Source of the DNA: a bacterium
GTDB lineage: Bacteria > Acidobacteriota > HRBIN11 > JAKEFK01
DNA length: 50,162 nt
Direction of reading: 5' to 3'
Assembly: GCA_022616075.1 (NCBI GenBank)
Contig: JAKEFK010000142.1
Coordinates: forward strand, 1 to 50,162
Part shown: positions 1-7,573 of the stretch, in pieces
Layout: each line of letters starts with the position of its first letter
How positions within the stretch are numbered: the stretch's first letter is position 1
Translations under genes and position numbers: made by a program
The notes under the pieces: generated by a model
Databases searched by the model: none
Seen by the model: only the letters and a program-made list of their open reading frames with translations
What the model was told of the DNA's origin: nothing

Positions 1-19
1 CTCCCGACGCTGAAACTTT

Positions 20-107
20 ACCGCAGAGGTCGCAGAGAGCGCTGAGACTAGCTTCCGAGAATCTATTCTCTAAGTTTTTTCTCTGCATCCTTTGCGTACT
101 CTGCGGT
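20..107. repeat. Palindromic intergenic repeat, CCGCAGAG family, copy 1
   Basis: Left arm ACCGCAGAG (20-28) and right arm CTCTGCGGT (99-107) are perfect reverse complements. Inside the arms, CGCAGAG-like words recur at a 9-base period. It belongs to the same family as the copy at 3197-3275. I see no coding sequence here. Confidence 0.75.
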
Positions 108-158
108 GAATTTTTTTGTTGTACGCGGGTGGGCTTGGAGCGATACTATAAAGAGCCT

Positions 159-1103
159 ATGCCGAGAATCAAATTTCCTTATTTTGTCCTACAGTTAGCT
201 ATTAGCCTGGTTCTTTTCGGCTTTCTCGTCACTCAAATAGACGTAACGAGCTTTTTTCGGGCGCTGTTAAAGATCAAGATCGGCTACCTCCTCATTGGGC
301 TTGTTTTGTTTCCTCTTGGTCAGCTCGTATCCGTAATCAAGTGGCGATACCTCGCGCGGCCTCTCGGCATCCATCAAGATTTTAAGCCGATGGTGGGATT
401 GTATTTCATAGGGACTTTCTTCAATTTTGTTCTGCCTACGAGCATCGGCGGCGATATTACTCGAAGTCTTTATTTGACACCCGAGGCGGGCAAAACACGA
501 ATCTCTTTTCTGTCGGTCCTGATTGAGAGGGGCTCTGGCGTTGTGTCCCATCTGATCCTGGCGTCCATCGTAATGTTGACTCCCTTCGGAGCCTCTTTGC
601 CGAAATTGCTTCGCTATGGCTTTCCGGCTATCAGTCTCCTTGCGTTGATCTTTCTGGGTTTGCTTCCTTTGATCCTTGGAAAAACCAGAACGCGCCTCCG
701 GGAAATCGTCTGTCAGGATTTGATTGTGTTCTGGAAAAAACCGTGGATCGGGATTGTTGCCATCCTTTACTCGATGCTGTTCCATACAGTCCTCGTGATG
801 ATCCATGTTTGCGTGACGCGGGCTCTTTCGCTGTCGATTCCGTTGCCGTTTCATTTCATCACCGTTTCGCTGGCAAGTCTGGCCTCGCTGCTTCCCAGCT
901 TTAATGGAATCGGGTTCCGAGATGCTGTCTACATTTACTTACTTTCGTTTATGGGGATTTCGCCGGCTCAGAGTCTGCTCTTTTCGATGTGCTGGTTCCT
1001 GACGATGTGTGTTTCAGGCTTTATCGGATGTATTGTTTACCTGATGAAAGGACTGAAACCGCGTGCTCCGTTGATGCAGGAGGTTTCGCATGGCAAAGGA
1101 TGA
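159..1103 (+). CDS. Flippase-like integral membrane protein (LPG synthase TM / UPF0104 family)
   Basis: Polytopic inner-membrane protein of 314 residues. It resembles the transmembrane domain of lysylphosphatidylglycerol synthases and the UPF0104 proteins, a family implicated in lipid or lipid-linked substrate translocation. The first hydrophobic segment is at about residues 6-26, and the family-type motif NFVLPTSIGGD lies at about 89-99, followed by several more membrane segments. The catalytic synthetase domain of MprF is absent, so lysyl-lipid synthesis should not be inferred. A GTG at 129 would add ten residues, but neither start has a good ribosome binding site; ATG 159 puts the start just before the first membrane segment. 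Its 3' end contains the AGGAGG of the next gene and overlaps it by 14 bases, suggesting translational coupling. The substrate is unknown. Confidence 0.75.
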   Translation: MPRIKFPYFVLQLAISLVLFGFLVTQIDVTSFFRALLKIKIGYLLIGLVLFPLGQLVSVIKWRYLARPLGIHQDFKPMVGLYFIGTFFNFVLPTSIGGDITRSLYLTPEAGKTRISFLSVLIERGSGVVSHLILASIVMLTPFGASLPKLLRYGFPAISLLALIFLGLLPLILGKTRTRLREIVCQDLIVFWKKPWIGIVAILYSMLFHTVLVMIHVCVTRALSLSIPLPFHFITVSLASLASLLPSFNGIGFRDAVYIYLLSFMGISPAQSLLFSMCWFLTMCVSGFIGCIVYLMKGLKPRAPLMQEVSHGKG

Positions 1104-1296
1104 AAAGCAGCAAAGAATTGAGGGCACGCTTGGCAATGTCGGACTCGGAAATAGCGACCCGGAAAGGGTCGCCCAGATTGTAGAAGAGTATGAACGTGCG
1201 ATGTCCACGGCTGATTTTGCCCGCCATAACACAGGGAAGAAAAAATTCAAAGACGTCCTTTCCAACGCGGAAAAAAAGGGTGAGGAAAACAAATAG
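1090..1296 (+). CDS. Small hydrophilic protein, function unknown
   Basis: A 68-residue, highly charged protein with no signal peptide or membrane segment. It is supported as a gene by a perfect AGGAGG at 1077-1082, seven bases before the ATG, lying inside the end of the upstream flippase-like gene. Its 3' end overlaps the likely GTG start of the CAP-domain gene by 17 bases, so three genes overlap in series. The middle of the protein (VAQIVEEYERAMSTADFARH) is probably helical and the C-terminus is lysine/glutamate rich. I do not recognise a family; from its position it may work with either neighbour, but that is speculation. Confidence 0.65.
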   Translation: MAKDEKQQRIEGTLGNVGLGNSDPERVAQIVEEYERAMSTADFARHNTGKKKFKDVLSNAEKKGEENK

Positions 1297-2089
1297 CGCG
1301 GCCGCGATCTTTCTTATCCTGTTCTTGCCCTTGTTTGTTTTCGCCGAATCCGATCAGGAAAAACAGCTTTTTGAATTCGTCAACTCGGAAAGGTTGAGAG
1401 AAAAGCTCATGCCGCTCTTGTGGGATGAGGACCTGTACCATGTCGCTCTGGCCCACAGCAAAGATATGGCCACAAGGGGGAAGGCAAGCCATGAGGGAAG
1501 TGACGGCCGCCAGCCATATGAACGGATCCAGGATGCGAAAATCTATGCTTCCAAAACCGGTGAGAATATCGCGCGTGATTTAAATGTGATCTCGGCTCAT
1601 ACTTTATTGATGCAGTCTCTTTATCACCGTGAAAACATTCTGGAGCCCGAATTTACGCATTCCGCAATTGGTATCGTGAAAGAAAGACAGTTCATCTACA
1701 TTACCGAGCTTTTCATCCACCGTGTTGGCGACTATTCGGTGGATCAAGCCCGGCAAACACTTGTAAAGCAGTACAACTTCTATCGCCAGGACAAGAAACT
1801 CGGTCCGCTCGTGCTTTCCGAATCTTTAAGTAATGCGGCCCAGGCCCATGTCGAGACGCAAAAGAAGTTTGATTCGTTGAGCCCGATGCTTCTGATGAGT
1901 TCCGTTGCGCGAACCAACAGGGGAGCGACGCTTGTCAGTGTTTATACCACGACCGGTTTACTCGAGATTCCAGCGCAGGTCCGCAGCGATCTGGAATCCA
2001 ATTCACGCAAGCTGGGGATCGGATTCAAAAGAATTCAGGGATCCATCTGCGGTGGCGGATGCTACTTGATCGTTCTGGTATTCGGATAA
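1280..2089 (+). CDS. Secreted CAP (SCP/PR-1) domain protein
   Basis: Exported 269-residue protein. GTG 1280 is preferred because it places a typical signal peptide (hydrophobic stretch ending around FVFAES) at the N-terminus; the reading frame stays open further upstream, but that would add a 30-residue tail not typical of exported proteins. The first CAP domain spans about residues 25-150 with the conserved AHSKDM, GENIA and HRENIL/TH elements that form the CAP cavity in this family. After it, the pattern of an N-R start followed by a leucine/alanine helix (NFYRQDKKLGPLVLSESLSN) recurs, suggesting a second, degenerate CAP-like half without the cavity histidines. CAP proteins are often extracellular and their activity varies. 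The gene overlaps the preceding 68-aa gene by 17 bases. Confidence 0.75.
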   Translation: MRKTNSAAAIFLILFLPLFVFAESDQEKQLFEFVNSERLREKLMPLLWDEDLYHVALAHSKDMATRGKASHEGSDGRQPYERIQDAKIYASKTGENIARDLNVISAHTLLMQSLYHRENILEPEFTHSAIGIVKERQFIYITELFIHRVGDYSVDQARQTLVKQYNFYRQDKKLGPLVLSESLSNAAQAHVETQKKFDSLSPMLLMSSVARTNRGATLVSVYTTTGLLEIPAQVRSDLESNSRKLGIGFKRIQGSICGGGCYLIVLVFG

Positions 2090-2094
2090 GGAGC

Positions 2095-2138
2095 GCAGGC
2101 TTCCAGCCTGCATTACGGGCCGCGGGCATCCTGCCCGC
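2095..2138. repeat. Double GC hairpin repeat (GCAGGC family), copy 1
   Basis: Two adjacent hairpins, GCAGGCTTCCAGCCTGC (2095-2111) and GCGGGCATCCTGCCCGC (2122-2138), joined by ATTACGGGCC. The same two-hairpin arrangement is at 12060-12104. It fills the gap between the CAP gene and the pseudouridine synthase gene and leaves that gene without a visible Shine-Dalgarno sequence. Confidence 0.8.
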
Positions 2139-2146
2139 AATATCGT

Positions 2147-2854
2147 ATGCGAAAAAAACTTCACGAGCGAATCGAAGTCCTGTACGAAGATCGGGATGTC
2201 ATTGTTGCGGAGAAGGCAGCCGGAATTTTGAGCTATCCGGTTGATGGAAGGGACGAGGAAAGCGCGATTCGTTTGATTCGCAGATACTGGAAAATTCAAA
2301 ATCGCAAACAGGAACACGTTTATCTTCTACACCGGTTGGACAAAGAAACCTCGGGATTGATTGCTTTTGCGAAAACTACTCTCGCGCGCAATTCTCTGAG
2401 CCGGCAGTTTGAAGAACACGGTGTGGTGAGATGCTACCTTGCAGTCACATGCGGAATTCCGGCGCAAGAACGTGGAACCATTCAGACTTTTCTCGCTCGC
2501 GATCAACGGGGCAAAAGGGCGGTCAGCCGAAAAGGCAGGCCGGCGGTCACGCTGTATCGCGTAGTCCTTGTGAACCGGCAGCTAAACCGGGCGCTGGTGC
2601 GGTGCTATCTTCACACCGGAAGGACACATCAGGTGCGCATTCACATGGCACACTTGAACACACCGGTTGTCGGCGATGCTGTTTATGGTGTTGAACGCTC
2701 AGGCAGAATGGCGCTGCATGCGGAAGTGCTCGGCTTTATTCATCCACGAACAGACCGTCCGGTTCTCATCCGTTCTTCTTTGCCGCAAGAACTGTCTCAA
2801 CTGTTAGGAGCGCGATGCGATCGCGTCTATTTCCAATCGAGCGCCCTTCGGTAA
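2147..2854 (+). CDS. RluA-family RNA pseudouridine synthase
   Basis: Cytoplasmic enzyme that isomerises uridine to pseudouridine in rRNA or tRNA. It has 235 residues and no N-terminal S4 domain, like the short RluA/RluC-type members. The catalytic motif HRLDKETSG is at residues 62-70 (Asp65 as the nucleophile equivalent) and the second family motif GRTHQVRIH at 158-166. Which RNA site it modifies cannot be read from the sequence. The ATG at 2147 lies just after a repeat and lacks a clear ribosome binding site. The last 51 bases run antiparallel through the 3' end of ridA; the C-terminal residues there (from about LLGARCD on) look non-conserved, so the overlap may be a read-on tail. Confidence 0.88.
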   Translation: MRKKLHERIEVLYEDRDVIVAEKAAGILSYPVDGRDEESAIRLIRRYWKIQNRKQEHVYLLHRLDKETSGLIAFAKTTLARNSLSRQFEEHGVVRCYLAVTCGIPAQERGTIQTFLARDQRGKRAVSRKGRPAVTLYRVVLVNRQLNRALVRCYLHTGRTHQVRIHMAHLNTPVVGDAVYGVERSGRMALHAEVLGFIHPRTDRPVLIRSSLPQELSQLLGARCDRVYFQSSALR

Positions 2855-3181
2855 TTTGGACACTTCCACCGTGGATCTTGCAGGGTAAGGTTCCTGAAAA
2901 TATTCAGCATAAACGCCATTGACTGTTTCGAAGTCGCCGAGATCCGCAAGGAAGATTGTGGTTTTCAACACGCGATTTATCGAAGAACCGGCCGCTTCCA
3001 GAACCGCTTTGATGTTATTTAAGACTTGCCTCGTTTGAGCGACGATATCGCCGTCGTTCATTTTGCCTTCCGGAGTTAAAGGAACCTGCCCTGCTAGAAA
3101 TAAAAATTCTCCATATTGAATGACCTGAGAATAAGGACCCACCGGTTTCGGCGCCTGTTCCGTCATGAATGCTCTTTTCAT
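2804..3181 (-). CDS. ridA: RidA-family enamine/imine deaminase
   Basis: A 125-residue protein of the RidA/YjgF/UK114 family, which hydrolyses reactive 2-aminoacrylate and related enamines produced by PLP enzymes. The active-site arginine of the PARSTVEV motif (Arg102) and the glutamate of LEIDAIA (Glu118) are present, and length matches the family. An AGGAG sits just upstream of ATG 3181, supporting this start over Met6. Its 3' end overlaps the convergent pseudouridine synthase gene by 51 bases; since the overlapped part includes the conserved LEIDAIA end, the RidA frame is the constrained one. A 79-bp palindromic repeat separates it from mutL on the same strand. Confidence 0.9.
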   Translation of the reverse strand: MKRAFMTEQAPKPVGPYSQVIQYGEFLFLAGQVPLTPEGKMNDGDIVAQTRQVLNNIKAVLEAAGSSINRVLKTTIFLADLGDFETVNGVYAEYFQEPYPARSTVEVSKLPKGARLEIDAIASRS

Positions 3182-3196
3182 CTACATCTCCTTTTT

Positions 3197-3275
3197 TTCA
3201 CCGCAGAGAACGCGGAAAACGCCGAGAAAGAAATTCTTATTTCCTCTCTGCGCCCTCTGCGTGCTCTGCGGTGAA
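3197..3275. repeat. Palindromic intergenic repeat, CCGCAGAG family, copy 2
   Basis: Twelve-base perfect arms, TTCACCGCAGAG (3197-3208) and CTCTGCGGTGAA (3264-3275), with related 9-base words in tandem inside each arm. It lies between the 3' end of mutL and the 5' end of ridA, both on the minus strand. Confidence 0.85.
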
Positions 3276-3277
3276 TC

Positions 3278-5017
3278 TTAAATTCTACGGAAATTTTTTT
3301 CGATTTCATAGTGACTGATCCGCAAGATGATCGGTCTGCCATGCGGACAAACCTGCGGCGTATTTGTTTTTAGCAGCTCCGCTATGAGCCATTCCATTTT
3401 CTCGATTGTCAACGGCATATTGATTTTTACTGCGGCCTGGCAAGCCATTGATTTCCTCATTTCTTCCGCAAAGGACTCCAGGACACCATCACGGTAAAGT
3501 CTTTCCAATTCGTTAAACAGACGTTGCATTGCCGCAGAATAATTTGCGTCCACAAGAAAATCGGGGATTTGCCGGATCATCACGCTTCCGTTGCCGAAGA
3601 CTTCGATGTCGAACCCGAGCTCGCGAAAATGATCCGCGTAATCCTCCATGAGCATCATTTGAGCCGGGTTCAGCTCCAGCACAAGCGGGATTAATAAATT
3701 TTGCCGGTGAATTTCCCGGGATTCCTGTTTGCGCAGGAGAAGCTCATAAAGAACTCTTTCATGCGCCACGTGTTGATCTACCAGGATTAAACCACCTTCA
3801 TCAGACAGAACAACATAAGTATTGTCGTACTGTCCTATAATTTTGTATTCGCCTGGCTGGGGCATTTTGCGTGGTGCCGGCGCCGGCATAGAAAGACCTG
3901 AGGCGGCAGAAGGCGCATCCAGGAACGGATTGACTGAAGGCGCAGCGCTTTGCAAGTTCAACTCCGGCGCTGAATACTTTGGAATGTAAGAATTCGGCGA
4001 AAGTTGAAAACTCGGTAGAGGCCGCGATTGATTCAAAAGTTTTTGAATTGAATCGATGATTCCTTTTTGAACAAGACTCTGTTGAAGAAAGCGCACTTCA
4101 TATTTTGCCGGATGGACATTGACATCCACCATCGCTGCGGGCATGTCCAGAAAGAGGAGGGCGACAGGATATTGTCCGGTTTCTGCGTAAACCCGGTAAG
4201 CAACATAGATCGAGTTTGAAAGAACCTTATCCTTTACCAGCCTGCGATTAATGAAGAAATACTGATAATTCTTGTTTGTTTTCATCGCGCTGGTGTTGCT
4301 GACAAAACCAGTTAGATGAAAATGGTAGAGGGTTTCGTTCAGCTCAACCAGCTGTTCGAGGATTTCTGCTCCGAGAATCTGGTAAATTCTTTCGCGAAGC
4401 GTTGTCGTTTTGGGACAATTTAGCGTTTCGCGCTGATCCTGATGCAGGGAAAATGAGATTTCCGGATGAGCCATGGCAAATGCCTGGACCATATGAGTGA
4501 TGGCGGACGCTTCTGTCCCATCGCTTTTTAGGAATTTCTTGCGTGCGGGTGTGTTGAAGAAAAGATTACGTGCTTCGAAAATGGTTCCATGGGGCAAAGC
4601 GGCAGGCTGCTGGCTCTGGCATTTACCGCCTACGAGGAAAAGACTGACGCCCGCAGATTCTTCTTCGCGTTGCGTTTTTAGTTGAACCTGTGAAACCGCG
4701 GCAATCGAAGCGAGCGCTTCTCCCCGAAATCCCATTGTAGCGATCTGGTGGAGATCTTCTGATGATTGAATTTTGCTCGTGGCGTGACGTTCAAAAGCAA
4801 GCAGCGCCTGATCCGCGGCAATCCCCGAACCGTCATCGGAAACCCGAATGAGCTGCTTTCCGCCTCGTTCGATTTCCACCCGGATTTCCGTGGCTCCCGC
4901 GTCAAGCGAATTTTCAATCAGCTCTTTTACGATGGAAACCGGCCGTTCAATGATTTCGCCCGCCGCAATTTTGTTTACAACTTCATCCGGCAGAAGCGCA
5001 ATTCTACTCATCCGCAT
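3278..5017 (-). CDS. mutL: DNA mismatch repair protein MutL (endonuclease type)
   Basis: 579-residue mismatch repair protein that links MutS recognition to strand removal. The N-terminal GHKL ATPase is complete: KELIENSLDAGA at 31-42, DDGSGI at 61-66 and FRGEAL at about 97-102. A variable proline-rich linker (about 330-390) leads to the dimerisation/endonuclease domain. The nuclease motif DQHVAHERVLYE (414-425) matches DQHA-x2-E-x4-E except for Val in place of Ala, and ACQAA (525-529) and CPHGRP (557-562) provide the other metal-site elements. This indicates a nicking MutL as in bacteria without MutH, not the E. coli type. The start could also be Met3. Confidence 0.95.
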   Translation of the reverse strand: MRMSRIALLPDEVVNKIAAGEIIERPVSIVKELIENSLDAGATEIRVEIERGGKQLIRVSDDGSGIAADQALLAFERHATSKIQSSEDLHQIATMGFRGEALASIAAVSQVQLKTQREEESAGVSLFLVGGKCQSQQPAALPHGTIFEARNLFFNTPARKKFLKSDGTEASAITHMVQAFAMAHPEISFSLHQDQRETLNCPKTTTLRERIYQILGAEILEQLVELNETLYHFHLTGFVSNTSAMKTNKNYQYFFINRRLVKDKVLSNSIYVAYRVYAETGQYPVALLFLDMPAAMVDVNVHPAKYEVRFLQQSLVQKGIIDSIQKLLNQSRPLPSFQLSPNSYIPKYSAPELNLQSAAPSVNPFLDAPSAASGLSMPAPAPRKMPQPGEYKIIGQYDNTYVVLSDEGGLILVDQHVAHERVLYELLLRKQESREIHRQNLLIPLVLELNPAQMMLMEDYADHFRELGFDIEVFGNGSVMIRQIPDFLVDANYSAAMQRLFNELERLYRDGVLESFAEEMRKSMACQAAVKINMPLTIEKMEWLIAELLKTNTPQVCPHGRPIILRISHYEIEKNFRRI

Positions 5018-5034
5018 TAGCGTAGCATAGAACG

Positions 5035-5088
5035 GTAGGGGCGACCCTTGTGGTCGCCCTTAACGGGCGGGGACAAGCCCGCCCCTAC
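5035..5088. repeat. Paired GC hairpins with GTAGGGG/CCCCTAC ends
   Basis: Two hairpins (GGGCGACC-CTTGT-GGTCGCCC and GGGCGGG-GACAAG-CCCGCCC) are enclosed by outer inverted ends GTAGGGG (5035-5041) and CCCCTAC (5082-5088). It lies between the divergent mutL and GT87-like genes, with a TATAAT at 5095-5100 just after it. Confidence 0.8.
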
Positions 5089-5107
5089 TTGAAATATAAT
5101 TTGTTGC

Positions 5108-6229
5108 TTGAAGAATCGTCTTTATGTTTTTATTGCGATCTTGCTTCTGATCGCTGTTGTTCTCTTCTGCATCGGTACATTCAAACGCGCATTCAGGCCG
5201 GAGGGGAATGATTTCACATCCTATCTAACCGCGGCAAAAGCTTTCCTGAACGGTTCAGATCCCTACGATCCGGACGCTTATTTTCCGTACTTGTATCCAC
5301 CACTTCTGGCATTTCTTCTGATTCCACTTCTTTTTGTGCCGTGCGGCCTGGCAATCTTTCTGTGGTTTCTTATCAACGCCGCAGCGCTCGGCCTGTCTGG
5401 CTGGTTGATCCTCAAATCATCCGAAAATCAATCGATCGGCTTTTCTCAACTCGGAATCGTCTTGCTGCTTTTCGCTGCGCCTCTTCAAAGCAATTTCCTC
5501 AATGGCCAGGTAAACGCGTTGATTTTGCTTCTTTGTTTATCTTTTTTCTATTTTGGAGCCGCTTCCAGGAAGTTTACCGCCGGCTTTTTTCTTGCGTTAG
5601 CGATCGTTATCAAGGTAATGCCATTTGTGCTTCTTGGTCTTTTGCTGTTTCGTAAACGCTTTAAGGAGTTACTTTACACGCTTTTTTTTATAACGCTCCT
5701 GGCAATATTGCCTGCTTTGATTGTGCAGGGTCAAATTGCGGAGCTCTATGATTCGTTCATGAAAACATTGGCGCATTACGGGAATCAACCGGTGCATTTT
5801 GAGGAAGGTAAGAAATTCTTCAGCCTGGAAGCTTTTCTTGCTTATTCCTGCGTTCCTGGAGGGAAATGGTTTTCAAGAATATTTGTGCTTGCCGCAATCG
5901 CGTGTCTTGAACTTGTGAGATTGGTTAAGAAAACAGAGGATCGTTTCTACGGTTGGTTTTCACTTTATCTGATTGTTCCTTTGCTGATTTCTCCTTTTTC
6001 TGAAATTCATCATTTCTTACTCTGTATACCTGCTGCGGTTCTGTCTTTGTCGCTGAGGAAAAATGAATTGCCCTTTGTGATGATGTTTTGGATTTTTTAC
6101 CTCACCGGTCACGCGTTCGAAGAGGGTCCGTTCTATTTTTTGTCTTTGGTTTCACTCCTGACAGCCCTGACCCTGCGAAATTTTGAAGTGGCGAAAACCC
6201 CATCTATAATTGATGCTCGGAAGTCCTAA
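5108..6229 (+). CDS. GT87-like (DUF2029) polyprenol-phosphate-dependent glycosyltransferase
   Basis: Polytopic membrane protein of about 373 residues resembling the DUF2029/GT87 family of polyprenyl-phosphate-mannose-type glycosyltransferases. It has one N-terminal membrane segment, then an extracytoplasmic acidic motif NDFTSYLTAAKAFLNGSDPY (residues 35-54) typical of GT-C enzymes, then YPPLLAFLLIPL and several further hydrophobic segments. The assigned start is a TTG only eight bases after a TATAAT, so the true start is uncertain and could be leaderless or slightly downstream. The end of the gene contains a good promoter for the M16 genes. Donor and acceptor sugars are unknown. Confidence 0.7.
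   Translation: MKNRLYVFIAILLLIAVVLFCIGTFKRAFRPEGNDFTSYLTAAKAFLNGSDPYDPDAYFPYLYPPLLAFLLIPLLFVPCGLAIFLWFLINAAALGLSGWLILKSSENQSIGFSQLGIVLLLFAAPLQSNFLNGQVNALILLLCLSFFYFGAASRKFTAGFFLALAIVIKVMPFVLLGLLLFRKRFKELLYTLFFITLLAILPALIVQGQIAELYDSFMKTLAHYGNQPVHFEEGKKFFSLEAFLAYSCVPGGKWFSRIFVLAAIACLELVRLVKKTEDRFYGWFSLYLIVPLLISPFSEIHHFLLCIPAAVLSLSLRKNELPFVMMFWIFYLTGHAFEEGPFYFLSLVSLLTALTLRNFEVAKTPSIIDARKS
6183..6210 (+). promoter_or_regulatory. Probable sigma-70 promoter for the M16 peptidase pair
   Basis: TTGAAG at 6183-6188, a 16-base spacer and a perfect TATAAT at 6205-6210, inside the last codons of the GT87-like gene and 25 bases upstream of the first M16 gene. It would allow the peptidase genes to be expressed independently. 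Confidence 0.5.
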
Positions 6230-6235
6230 ACAATC

Positions 6236-7570
6236 ATGACAAGAGGGAAGTTTTTTTATCTGGCGTTGCTTTTCATCCCGGCATTCATTTTTGGGCAGGC
6301 TGCGGAGATCAAAACGTATCAACTTCAGAACGGAATGAAGATACTTGTCCAGGAGGACCATACCATTCCGAATATTGCGATGTACATTTTTTACCGGATC
6401 GGGTCACGCAATGAACGGCCCGGGACGACCGGCATTTCCCACTATTTCGAACACATGATGTTTAACGGCGCAAAGAAATACGGTCCCAAACAGCTGGATG
6501 TGGTCATGGAAGCAGCGGGCGGAAGCAATAACGCTTATACGAATAAGGACGTAACGGTTTATCAAGATTGGTTTCCACGAACCGCAATGGAACTGATTTT
6601 TGACTTAGAAGCCGATCGAATCGAACATCTGAATTTCGATCCGAAAATGATCGAATCGGAAAGGGGCGTTGTGGCTTCTGAGCGGCGGACCACTGTGGAA
6701 GCAAATAATTTTGGAATTCTGAATGAGCAATTGTGGGCGACTGCATTTGTCGCACATCCTTATCAATGGCCGGTCGTCGGCTGGATGGCGGACATTCAAA
6801 GCTGGACGATGGAGGAGTTGAAGGCGCATTTTCGAATGGGATACTCTCCTCAAAATGCTACTGTCGTTGTTGTGGGGGATGTGACGGGAGAGGAAATTCA
6901 TTCCTTAGCAAAAAAATATCTGGAAAAGATTCCCGCTCGCGAAACTCCTCCGCCGGTCAGGACAAAGGAGCCTGAACAACTGGGAGAAAGGCGCGCCTTT
7001 GTGAAAAAATTTGCACAGCTTCCCATCTTAATGATCGCCTATCACGTACCTCAAACCTCTCATCCCGATTTTTATGCTTTGCAGGTGTTGCAAACAATTT
7101 TGTTTGACGGGCAGAGCTCCAGGCTTTATCAACGATTGGTGGATAAAGACCAGATTGCGATCGAAGTTGGTGGCTTCACTCCTTTTGCGCTCGATCCTAC
7201 TCTCCTGATTCTTTACGCGCAGCCGAATCAAAACATCGAGACTCAAAAAGTCGAAGCAGCGCTTTATGACGAGGTTAAAAAAATTCAATCGGGAGGAGTT
7301 TCATCCCGGGAAATCCAAAAAGCAAAAAACATCTTGCTCGCCGGCTTCTATAGAAATATGAAGACCATCAGCGGCAAAGCAGATGCTCTTGGAACGTATG
7401 AGGTGTTCTTTGGCGATTACAGGAAGTTGTTTGCGGCTGGTGAGGCGTACGAAAAAATAACAGCCGAAAACGTCAAACGTGTTGCGAACACGTATCTTGC
7501 GGAGAAGAACCGTACCGTTGTGACCTTGATTCCAACGCCGGAAGAAGAAGCTGAACAAAAGACTCCATAA
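6236..7570 (+). CDS. Exported zinc peptidase, M16 family, catalytic subunit
   Basis: 444-residue M16B (processing-peptidase-like) zinc protease. A signal peptide covers about residues 1-21. The inverted zinc motif HYFEH is intact at 69-73 (two His ligands and the catalytic Glu72), and the downstream SERGVVASER (141-150) provides the probable third ligand, Glu149. It is followed three bases later by a second M16 gene lacking the zinc motif; in this family such neighbours usually form a heterodimer in which this protein cleaves. Location is probably periplasmic. Substrates are not predictable. Confidence 0.9.
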   Translation: MTRGKFFYLALLFIPAFIFGQAAEIKTYQLQNGMKILVQEDHTIPNIAMYIFYRIGSRNERPGTTGISHYFEHMMFNGAKKYGPKQLDVVMEAAGGSNNAYTNKDVTVYQDWFPRTAMELIFDLEADRIEHLNFDPKMIESERGVVASERRTTVEANNFGILNEQLWATAFVAHPYQWPVVGWMADIQSWTMEELKAHFRMGYSPQNATVVVVGDVTGEEIHSLAKKYLEKIPARETPPPVRTKEPEQLGERRAFVKKFAQLPILMIAYHVPQTSHPDFYALQVLQTILFDGQSSRLYQRLVDKDQIAIEVGGFTPFALDPTLLILYAQPNQNIETQKVEAALYDEVKKIQSGGVSSREIQKAKNILLAGFYRNMKTISGKADALGTYEVFFGDYRKLFAAGEAYEKITAENVKRVANTYLAEKNRTVVTLIPTPEEEAEQKTP

Positions 7571-7573
7571 AGC

